Of a stretch of DNA of 6,731 bases, positions 1-5,465 are shown in pieces. The notes beneath the pieces are model-generated. The model did not search any database and was not told the DNA's origin. It saw nothing but the letters and a program-made list of their open reading frames with translations. The stretch is from Acidobacteriota bacterium (GTDB lineage: Bacteria; Acidobacteriota; Terriglobia; Terriglobales; Acidobacteriaceae). The number at the start of each line of letters is the position of its first letter. Position 1 is the first letter of the stretch. The DNA is taken from contig JAJZFE010000117.1 of assembly GCA_021798655.1 (NCBI GenBank), forward strand, positions 1-6,731, written 5' to 3'. The translations under genes were made by a program, and so were the position numbers.

Positions 1-700
1 CGTACCAGCCCGCTGCGGCGGTGGGGCTGCGCGCGATGCCGTGGCCTGCCTGGTAGTCCTGCCCTACGGTGAGCAGGCTTGTCTGCAGGCTGGTGCGAAC
101 GTCCGCCGGGTCGCCGGGCTTTTGCTGGCGCAGGGCGAGGTCGAGCAGCTGGCCGCAGGTTGCCACGTCCTGCGGGACGGCGGTGCCGTTGCAGGACAGC
201 AGGGCCAGCGCCACGGTGCTGCGCGCGTCGTGCTCGCGCGAGCCCTTTTGATACCAGTAGAGAGCGTTGGCGGGGTCGGGCGTGCCGTTGGTGGGATGGA
301 GGTAGAAGTCGCCGATGTAGGAGGCGGCGCGGGTGTCGCCGGCGAGGGAGGCGGACTCAAACCACTGCAGCGCCTGCTCGGGATCGGGGTCGTGGCCGGG
401 GGAGCCCAGCCAGCCGGTGTTGTAGAGCAGGCCGAGGTCGCGCCGGGCGGCGGCGTTGCCCAGGTCGGCCGCCTGCAGAAAGATGTTGAGCGAGGGCTGC
501 TGCGGATAGGGGCTGGAGAAGAACTGCTCGGCGCTCGCCAGCTGGGCGGCCGTGATGGTGGTGGCGCTCTGCGGAGACGTACGCTGCGCGGAGGCGTTGG
601 CGGGCAGCAGGCCGAGGAGGCAGGCGGCGAGCGATGCCGCACCGAGGCGATGCACGCGGTGGAACGCGCGGTGAATCGCGCGATGCAGCACGCGATTCAT
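1..700 (-). CDS. Exported Sel1/TPR-repeat protein, 3' end cut off by window
   Basis: Partial gene: 233 codons are visible from the ATG at 700 and the frame is still open at base 1. I read the frame by reverse translation. After a very basic N-terminus (His/Arg rich, residues 1-18) comes a hydrophobic core (about 19-36) ending in Ala-Ser-Ala before Gln39, a good signal peptidase I site. An LAAC motif at 24-27 also resembles a lipobox, but the hydrophobic stretch continues past the Cys, so type I cleavage looks likelier. The mature part has helical Sel1-like repeats with Gly/Ala-rich turns: NIFLQAADLGNAAARRDLG (72-90), QALQWFESASLAGDTRAASY (99-118) and ANALYWYQKGSREHDARSTV (134-153). Sel1 repeats generally mediate protein-protein contacts; no catalytic residues are visible and the specific function is unknown. 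The start is uncertain: no good Shine-Dalgarno precedes 700, and the frame stays open upstream to a TTG at 760 with GGGAG 11 nt before it. It lies 150 bp downstream of the kinase gene on the same strand and may be independent of the sugar module. Confidence 0.75.
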   Translation of the reverse strand, partial: MNRVLHRAIHRAFHRVHRLGAASLAACLLGLLPANASAQRTSPQSATTITAAQLASAEQFFSSPYPQQPSLNIFLQAADLGNAAARRDLGLLYNTGWLGSPGHDPDPEQALQWFESASLAGDTRAASYIGDFYLHPTNGTPDPANALYWYQKGSREHDARSTVALALLSCNGTAVPQDVATCGQLLDLALRQQKPGDPADVRTSLQTSLLTVGQDYQAGHGIARSPTAAAGWY

Positions 701-723
701 CACGCGATGCAGCACGCGATTCA
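679..723. repeat. 24-bp-period tandem repeat inside the Sel1 gene start
   Basis: A 21-bp unit is exactly repeated at 679-699 and 703-723 (period 24 bp), with a decayed further copy towards 661. The period equals eight codons. On the minus strand it encodes NRVLHRVM then NRVLHRAI then HRAFHRVH, so the repeat is in frame and forms the basic n-region of the predicted signal peptide. The second copy lies upstream of the annotated ATG at 700. Confidence 0.85.
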
Positions 724-850
724 GCGAACGACAACCACGTGGGTGATTTCGGCTGGCCAATAGCGATATGTCTCCCGGCAGGGTAACTATCGCACATGTG
801 GCGGGGAGACAGAGAGTGGTTTGTTGGATGCGGCCGGGAGTTGCGAGCTG

Positions 851-1819
851 TCAGGAGGTCGCGTGCTGGGCGAGGAAGGCATCGCGCAGGGCGGCGTCGC
901 GATGGGCGGCGGCTCCGCCGGGGCGGAGCGTGGAGAGCGCGCCGGTGACGTTGGCAAAGGCGGCGGCGCGGAGGGGGTCGTCGCCGCGCAGCCAGGCGTG
1001 GAGAAAGCCGGCGTTGAAGCTGTCGCCGGCGCCGATGGTGTCGACCGGCGTGACGAGCAGCGGAGCGACGTGGTCGCGCCGGGAGCCGCGCTGCACGACG
1101 GCGCCGCGCGGTCCGCACTTGACGACGATGAGCGGGATGCGCGGGGCGAGGGCGTCGAGTGCAAGGTCGAGCGTGGGCTGGTCGGCGATGCGGAGAAGCT
1201 CGTCTTCGTTGGGGAGTAGGATGTCTATCTTGTCGAGGAGGGTGTCGAGGACGCCGCGCCAGTGGCCGGAGGGATCGTCGTTGGTGTCGAGCGAGAGCGT
1301 GAGGCCGGCGGCGCGCAGGGTGTCAAAGAGCGCGGGCAGGCCGTCGTGGAGGCCGGTCTGCAGAAAGAGCGACGAGAGATGGAGGTGGCGCGCGGAGCGG
1401 AGGTAGTGGAGATCGAGGCCGGCGACGGCAAGCTCGGCCATGACGCCGGGGTAGGTGAGGATGTGGCGCTGCGTGCCGTGGGGCAGCAGGACGGTGACGC
1501 CGGTGGCGACGCCGGGTTTGCGGCGCAGGCGGGAGAGGTCGGCACCGCTGTGCTGGAGCCAGTTGTAGGCGATGTCGCCGAAGTCGTCGTCGCCCAGCTC
1601 TGTGACGAAGCCGACGCGCGTGCCGAGCAGGGCGAGATTGTGCGCGAGGATGGAGGACGAGCCGCCCAGCGTGGCGGTGAAGGCGGAGCCGAGCAGCTCG
1701 CGGTCGACGGGCATGGGGTCGGGGAGGCCGTAGAGGATGAGGTCGAGGTTGGTTTCGCCGAGGATGACGATGTCGAGCGAGCGGGGGAGCTGGGGTTCTG
1801 CGGTGCGGGCGGAGGTCAT
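851..1819 (-). CDS. PfkB/ribokinase-family carbohydrate kinase
   Basis: A 322-residue cytoplasmic ATP-dependent sugar kinase, normal length for the PfkB family. In order: an N-terminal strand with GETNLDLILYG (21-31), the position where ribokinase-type enzymes carry substrate-contacting Asn/Asp; the first family signature region GGSSSILAHNLALLG (52-66); DTNDDP (178-183); LLPNEDEL (201-208), the usual NE(x)E-type motif; KCGPRGAVV (234-242); and the second signature DTIGAGDSFNAGF (260-272), with the catalytic base Asp266 and the anion-hole glycines. The ATG at 1819 is preferred over a start 18 codons upstream because AGGA at 1831-1828 lies 8 nt before it. The gene is divergent from agaS and shares its regulatory region. 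Substrate cannot be read from the sequence: tagatose-6-phosphate (LacC-like), a hexosamine, tagatose or fructose are all possible; context favours an intermediate of galactosamine/tagatose breakdown. Confidence 0.9.
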   Translation of the reverse strand: MTSARTAEPQLPRSLDIVILGETNLDLILYGLPDPMPVDRELLGSAFTATLGGSSSILAHNLALLGTRVGFVTELGDDDFGDIAYNWLQHSGADLSRLRRKPGVATGVTVLLPHGTQRHILTYPGVMAELAVAGLDLHYLRSARHLHLSSLFLQTGLHDGLPALFDTLRAAGLTLSLDTNDDPSGHWRGVLDTLLDKIDILLPNEDELLRIADQPTLDLALDALAPRIPLIVVKCGPRGAVVQRGSRRDHVAPLLVTPVDTIGAGDSFNAGFLHAWLRGDDPLRAAAFANVTGALSTLRPGGAAAHRDAALRDAFLAQHATS

Positions 1820-1890
1820 GGCGGGAGTCCTGGAACGGGGTCGTTGTTTTGTGCTGTTGTTTCGACTGTACATGTTATTATTACTTAGCT

Positions 1891-1930
1891 TTAGTTATTT
1901 TTAGTTGTACTTAGTGTACTTTTGACGTAC
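1891..1930. promoter_or_regulatory. Candidate DeoR-type operator: 10-bp phased direct repeats
   Basis: Four consecutive 10-bp units begin at 1891, 1901, 1911 and 1921: TTAGTTATTT, TTAGTTGTAC, TTAGTGTACT, TTTGACGTAC. TTAGT is exact in the first three, and a further TTAG sits at 1885. A 10-bp period places each unit on the same face of the helix. DeoR-family repressors such as GlpR and AgaR bind multiple repeated elements, so this fits a site for the repressor encoded at 4507-5343. The array ends just before the agaS ribosome binding site, where bound protein would block transcription of agaS. The repeats are directly seen; the regulator assignment is inference. Confidence 0.55.
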
Positions 1931-1935
1931 GAGGA
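1931..1935 (+). promoter_or_regulatory. Ribosome binding site deciding agaS start
   Basis: GAGGA at 1931-1935 directly abuts the ATG at 1936, which is too tight for normal initiation. It is 9 nt from the in-frame GTG at 1945 (codon 4), an ideal spacing. Translation may therefore really begin at 1945. Confidence 0.5.
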
Positions 1936-3126
1936 ATGTTCCCTGTGACCGCACTTTCGAGTTTTGTAGATCTGTCGCTAGAGGAGAAGCAGGCGCGTGG
2001 CCTGCAGTTTACGCCGGGCGAGATCGCACAGCAGCCGGAGACCTGGCAGACGACGCTGGCGATCTTTGAGGAGCATCAGGATCGCATTGCCGGTTTTCTG
2101 GAGCGTGCGGGCGTGCGGGATTCGGTGGAGAGCCGGCCGACGGTGCTGCTGATCGGAGCGGGCACGTCGGATTATATTGCGCAGGCGCTGGAGTCGCTGC
2201 TGCGACAGCAGTGGGGCTGCGAGGTTGCGGCGGTGGCGAGCACGGAGCTGCTGCCGAATATGGAAGAGCATGTGGTGCCGGGCCGGCGGTATCTGTGGAT
2301 CTCGTTTTCGCGTTCGGGGGATTCGCCGGAGGCGGTGGCGGTGCTGGAGCAGGCGCTGGCGGTGTATCCGGGCGTGTCGCACCTGGTGGTGACGTGCAAT
2401 GCGAAGGCGCGGATGGCGACGATCTGCGCGGGCCTGGAACAGGCGTGCGTGGTGGTGCTGGACGATGCGGTGAACGATCGCAGCCTGGCGATGACGAGCT
2501 CGTTTACGAACATGGTTGTGATGGGGCACTGCCTGGCCCATGCGTGGAAGATTGAGGAGTACAAGCCGGTGCTGGAGCAGCTGGTGCGGGCCGGAAGCGG
2601 GGTGTTGACTCAGGGCGCGAAGGTGGCGGAAAGCCTTGCGGCGCGCGGGTTTTCGCGCATCTGCTTTGTGGGCGGCGGGGCGCTGGCGAGCGTGGCGAAG
2701 GAGTCCGCGCTGAAGGTGCTGGAGATGACGGCGGGTCGCGTGAAGACGATGGCCGAGACGGTGCTGGGGCTGCGCCACGGACCGATGGCGGCGCTGGATG
2801 CGGAGACGTTGTTCGTGTGTTTTGTGTCGGGCGATACGCGCCGTGCGCAGTATGCGAAGGACCTGCTGCGCGAGATCGGCGACAAGCAGGTGGTGGCCGA
2901 ACGAGTGGCGGTGGGACCGGCGTCGGCGGCCGGTGCGTTTGCGGCGGAGTGCGAGCTGTATGTGCCGCTGGAGGTGGCTGTAGCGGATGTGTATCGGCCG
3001 CCGGTGGATGTGATCTTCGGGCAGATGCTGGGGCTGTATGGGTCGGTGGCGCACGACCTGAAGCCGGACTCGCCTAGCCCGGGCGGAGTGATCAATCGCG
3101 TGGTGAAGAAGTTCAGGATTTACTAG
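1936..3126 (+). CDS. agaS: AgaS-type sugar isomerase/deaminase (double SIS domain)
   Basis: A 396-residue cytoplasmic protein of the length expected for AgaS, the galactosamine-6-phosphate isomerase/deaminase that yields tagatose-6-phosphate and ammonia (older name: tagatose-6-phosphate ketose/aldose isomerase). It has two SIS domains. The first shows LLIGAGTSDY (71-80), the phosphate-binding SFSRSGDSPE (123-132) and DDAVNDRSLAMTSSF (176-190), a stretch characteristic of AgaS. The second starts at RICFVGGGALASVAKESALK (241-260), followed by ETVLGLRHGPM (284-294) and FVSGDT (306-311). There is no glutaminase domain, which separates it from GlmS. Ribosome-binding spacing suggests the true start may be the GTG at 1945, removing three residues. 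It is the first gene of a probable operon with the GatZ-family gene 12 nt downstream. The family call is firm; the exact substrate (galactosamine-6-P or another amino or keto sugar phosphate) rests on family knowledge. Confidence 0.92.
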   Translation: MFPVTALSSFVDLSLEEKQARGLQFTPGEIAQQPETWQTTLAIFEEHQDRIAGFLERAGVRDSVESRPTVLLIGAGTSDYIAQALESLLRQQWGCEVAAVASTELLPNMEEHVVPGRRYLWISFSRSGDSPEAVAVLEQALAVYPGVSHLVVTCNAKARMATICAGLEQACVVVLDDAVNDRSLAMTSSFTNMVVMGHCLAHAWKIEEYKPVLEQLVRAGSGVLTQGAKVAESLAARGFSRICFVGGGALASVAKESALKVLEMTAGRVKTMAETVLGLRHGPMAALDAETLFVCFVSGDTRRAQYAKDLLREIGDKQVVAERVAVGPASAAGAFAAECELYVPLEVAVADVYRPPVDVIFGQMLGLYGSVAHDLKPDSPSPGGVINRVVKKFRIY

Positions 3127-3138
3127 CGGGAGCGGACG

Positions 3139-4410
3139 ATGTCGAAGGCACTGCAGCAGCATCTGATGAGACGCCGGCAGGGCGTGGCGACGGGGATCTA
3201 CGCGGTGTGCTCGGCACATCCGTGGGTGATTCGTGCAGCGGCGGAGCAGGCGGCGGAGGACGGGTCGTTGCTGTTGGTGGAGGCGACGAGCAACCAGGTG
3301 AACCAGTTTGGCGGGTACACGGGGATGCGGCCGGCGGAGTTTCGCGCGTTTGTACTGGGGCACACGGAGGCGGCGGGATTGGATGCGCGGCGGCTGGTGC
3401 TGGGCGGCGATCACCTCGGGCCGAATCCGTGGCGGAGGCTGCCGGCCGAGGAGGCGATGCAGCACGCCGAGACGATGGTGGCCGAGTATGTGCGCGCGGG
3501 GTTCACGAAGATCCATCTGGATGCCAGCATGGCGTGCGCGGACGATGTGGGGCATCCGTCGGACGCCGTGGTGGCGACGCGCGCGGCGCGGCTGTGCAGG
3601 GCCGCCGAGGCTGCGTGGAGCGGGGGGGATCGGCCGGTGTATGTGATTGGGACGGAGGTTCCGGTGCCGGGCGGCGCGACCCATGCGGTGCAGGAGCTGG
3701 CGGCGACGACGACGGCCGCGGCGGAGCAGACGCTGGCGGTCCACAAGAGCATGTTCGAGCGCGCGCTGCCGGGCGTGTGGGAGCGGGTGATTGCGCTGGT
3801 GGTGCAGCCGGGCGTTGAGTTCGACCACGATGCGGTGGTGGACTATGAGCCGGCGAAGGCTGCGGAGCTGGTGGCGTGGCTGCGTGCGCTGCCGGAGGCG
3901 ATGGTGTTCGAAGCGCACTCGACGGACTACCAGATGCCGCGTGCGTACGGGGAGCTGGTGCGGGACGGGTTTGCGATTCTGAAGGTGGGGCCGGGGCTGA
4001 CGTTTGCGATGCGCGAGGCGCTGGAGGCGCTGGAGGATATGGAGTCGCAGTTGGTGGCAGCGGCGCAGCGATCGCAGATGGGCGCGGTGGTGGAGGCGGA
4101 GATGCTGCGCGATCCTGCCGACTGGCTGCCGTACTATGCAGGCACGGAGGCCGAGCAGAAGCGGCTACGGCGGTACAGCTACAGCGACCGCGTGCGCTAC
4201 TACTGGGGCCGGCCGGTGATTGCGGCGGCGGTGGCGCGGCTGATCGAGAACCTCTCTGCGGTGACGATTCCCGAGAGTATGCTGAGCCGCTACCTGCCAC
4301 TGCAGTATGCGCGGCTGCGCGCGGGGGCGATCCGCGGCGATGCGGAGTCGCTGATTGTGGACCATGTGCGGGACGTGCTGCGGGCGTATGCGGCGGCGTG
4401 CAGGGAGTAG
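3139..4410 (+). CDS. gatZ: GatZ/KbaZ-family tagatose-phosphate protein
   Basis: A 423-residue protein matching the full length of the GatZ/KbaZ family, a TIM-barrel-like fold related to class II aldolases. Conserved family segments appear in order: VEATSNQVNQFGGYTGM (47-63), LGGDHLGPNPW (88-98), KIHLDASM (124-131), GTEVPVPGG (171-179), VVQPGVEFDH (221-230), FEAHSTDYQ (247-255), LKVGPGLTFA (281-290) and RYSYSDRVRYYW (355-366). In E. coli these proteins are the non-catalytic partner that stabilises the GatY/KbaY tagatose-1,6-bisphosphate aldolase. Other members of the broader family are reported as 4-epimerases of tagatose-6-phosphate or tagaturonate. The retained His and Asp residues (His92, Asp128, Glu173, His230, His250) would suit metal binding, but that is inference. 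The ATG at 3139 follows GGGAG with 6 nt spacing and lies 12 nt after the agaS stop, so the two are likely co-transcribed. No GatY/KbaY gene is in the window, which makes an independent epimerase role worth considering. Confidence 0.9.
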   Translation: MSKALQQHLMRRRQGVATGIYAVCSAHPWVIRAAAEQAAEDGSLLLVEATSNQVNQFGGYTGMRPAEFRAFVLGHTEAAGLDARRLVLGGDHLGPNPWRRLPAEEAMQHAETMVAEYVRAGFTKIHLDASMACADDVGHPSDAVVATRAARLCRAAEAAWSGGDRPVYVIGTEVPVPGGATHAVQELAATTTAAAEQTLAVHKSMFERALPGVWERVIALVVQPGVEFDHDAVVDYEPAKAAELVAWLRALPEAMVFEAHSTDYQMPRAYGELVRDGFAILKVGPGLTFAMREALEALEDMESQLVAAAQRSQMGAVVEAEMLRDPADWLPYYAGTEAEQKRLRRYSYSDRVRYYWGRPVIAAAVARLIENLSAVTIPESMLSRYLPLQYARLRAGAIRGDAESLIVDHVRDVLRAYAAACRE

Positions 4411-4506
4411 CGGCGGCTGCGTTGTTTTCTTTCGTATGGGCTTTCCAATTGCAATCTAGTAAGCCGCCGTGTACTCTTCGTGGAGCAAAGTGCAGGTGGA
4501 AGCGGA
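4411..4506 (+). promoter_or_regulatory. Leader/promoter region of the DeoR-family gene
   Basis: A 96-bp gap between the GatZ-family gene and the regulator. It contains CGTTGTTTT at 4420-4428, a nine-base word also present at 1842-1850 in the divergent promoter region, and CTTTC twice (4429-4433 and 4441-4445). The CTTTC words recall the TTTC-rich repeats of E. coli AgaR operators. CGGCGGCT (4411-4418) and AGCCGCCG (4462-4469) are perfect 8-bp inverted repeats enclosing 43 nt. The AGGTGG at 4494-4499 is the ribosome binding site. No convincing -35/-10 pair or T-tailed terminator is seen, so the regulator may be transcribed from the upstream operon, from its own promoter, or both. Confidence 0.45.
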
Positions 4507-5343
4507 ATGAAGACGTCACGCAAGACGAAGTCCGGCAAGCGGCCGGTGGATGTGGCTGCGGAGACCGGCCGGAACTCGCAGATGTTGATTGAAGAGCGGC
4601 GGCAGTACATCATGGCGCTGGCGCAGAAGCACGGCCGCGTGCTGGTGGAGGACCTGTCGGAGTCCCTGGGCATCTCGCGGATTACGATTCGCAAGGACCT
4701 CGATTATCTGCAGGGGCGTGGGGTGTTGCAGCGCACGCACGGCGGCGCGTTGCTGCCGGGCAACGGCGCGCTGGCCGACCCGTCGTTGCAGGAGAAAGAG
4801 GGTCGTCACTCGCAGGAGAAGCTGCGGATTGCCGCGGCTGCGGCGGCGCTGGTGCAGGAGGGCCAGTGCGTGCTGCTGGACAGCGGCACGACGACGACAG
4901 CGATTGCGCGCGCGCTGAAGCGGCTGTCGCGGCTGACGATTATTACAAACGCGGTGAACATTGCAGCAGAGCTGAGCGGGACGGACTTCGAGGTGCTGCT
5001 GACGGGCGGCTCGCTGCGCAAGAACTCGTTCTCGCTGGTGGGCCCGCTGGCCGAGGACATGCTGCATGACATGCACGCGGACATCCTGTTTCTGGGCGTG
5101 GACGGGTTCGATCTTGAGGTGGGGCTGTCGACGCCGAACGTGATGGAGTCGCGGGTGAACCGGGCGATGGTGAAGGCTTCGACGCTGGTGGTGGCGGTGT
5201 GCGATTCGACGAAGTTCAACCGGCGGAGCCTGTCGAAGATCGTGGACGCGACGGCGATTCACCATGTGATTACGGACGCGAACCTGTCGACGGAGACGGC
5301 GGAGGCGCTGCGCGCGATCAACATCAAGGTGACGCTGGTTTAG
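4507..5343 (+). CDS. DeoR-family transcriptional repressor of the sugar locus
   Basis: A 278-residue regulator with the classic DeoR layout. The N-terminal winged helix-turn-helix covers RRQYIMALAQ (31-40) to RTHGGAL (76-82), with VEDLSESLGISRITIRKDLD (47-66) forming the recognition part. The C-terminal sugar-phosphate sensor domain (about 104-278) is an isomerase-like fold with DSGTTTTAIARAL (125-137), TNAVNIAAEL (147-156), LTGGSLR (165-171), GVDGF (197-201) and CDSTKF (232-237). Proteins of this family usually repress sugar operons and are released by a phosphorylated intermediate; here tagatose-6-phosphate or galactosamine-6-phosphate is a reasonable guess, as for AgaR. I chose the ATG at 4507 over a GTG at 4480 because AGGTGG sits 7 nt before it. 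Oddly, about 25 residues precede the HTH, including a Lys/Arg-rich tract (2-12) that many relatives lack and that may add DNA contacts. It lies on the same strand as agaS and gatZ and 96 nt downstream. Confidence 0.9.
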   Translation: MKTSRKTKSGKRPVDVAAETGRNSQMLIEERRQYIMALAQKHGRVLVEDLSESLGISRITIRKDLDYLQGRGVLQRTHGGALLPGNGALADPSLQEKEGRHSQEKLRIAAAAAALVQEGQCVLLDSGTTTTAIARALKRLSRLTIITNAVNIAAELSGTDFEVLLTGGSLRKNSFSLVGPLAEDMLHDMHADILFLGVDGFDLEVGLSTPNVMESRVNRAMVKASTLVVAVCDSTKFNRRSLSKIVDATAIHHVITDANLSTETAEALRAINIKVTLV

Positions 5344-5465
5344 GGAGCCTCGGATCAAGTCCTGTGACGTGGTCGCCTGGTCCGACAAGACGCAGATTCC
5401 CTCCGGGAATGACAAACGAAATACGTCATCCGAGAATGCGTTGTCCAGACTTGGTCAGAGTCTCA
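5344..5465. other. Convergent intergenic gap with small hairpin
   Basis: This 122-bp gap separates the convergent regulator and hydrolase genes. The clearest element is the perfect inverted repeat ATTCCC-TCC-GGGAAT at 5396-5410, embedded in CAGATTCCCTCCGGGAATGA (5394-5413). There is no T-run on either side, so it is a poor intrinsic terminator. It looks more like a member of a dispersed GTCATTCCC-type intergenic repeat family, which cannot be confirmed from one copy. Confidence 0.45.

Larger units (their letters stand above)
1820..1935. promoter_or_regulatory. Divergent promoter region of kinase and agaS genes
   Basis: This 116-bp gap separates divergently transcribed genes and is strikingly AT-rich (especially 1870-1925) against the GC-rich coding DNA. 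It must hold promoters in both directions. On the minus strand, TAATAAT within 1876-1883 is a plausible -10 for the kinase gene, but I find no convincing paired -35 for either direction. It also holds the direct-repeat array at 1891-1930, two GTTGTTT elements (1843-1849 and 1856-1862), and four GTAC words at 1868, 1907, 1916 and 1927. A DeoR-family repressor two genes away makes local control likely. Confidence 0.7.

Noticed and set aside
41..763. A 240-codon plus-strand frame at the left end
   Set aside because: It is antisense to the Sel1-repeat gene; its product is Gly/Ala/Arg-rich without motifs, and its end only echoes the tandem repeat.
771..840. CTCCCGG (771-777) and CCGGGAG (834-840) as a terminator after the kinase gene
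   Set aside because: The arms are more than 50 nt apart and there is no T tract; probably a chance match.
357..1118. A 253-codon minus-strand frame spanning the kinase end and the Sel1 gene
   Set aside because: It overlaps the end of the kinase and the start of the Sel1 gene out of frame, and its product is Arg-rich nonsense. I considered a frameshifted Sel1 start here but found no evidence for it.
1978..3918. A 646-codon open frame on the minus strand across the agaS and gatZ genes
   Set aside because: It lies opposite two well-recognised proteins, its translation is a low-complexity Arg/His/Leu-rich string with no domain, and such frames arise from G/C third-position bias.
3503..4519. A 338-codon minus-strand frame opposite gatZ
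   Set aside because: Pro/Ala/Ser-rich low-complexity translation antisense to a conserved gene.
5396..5410. Hairpin as an intrinsic terminator for the convergent genes
   Set aside because: The stem is only 6 bp and no T-run follows it on either strand.
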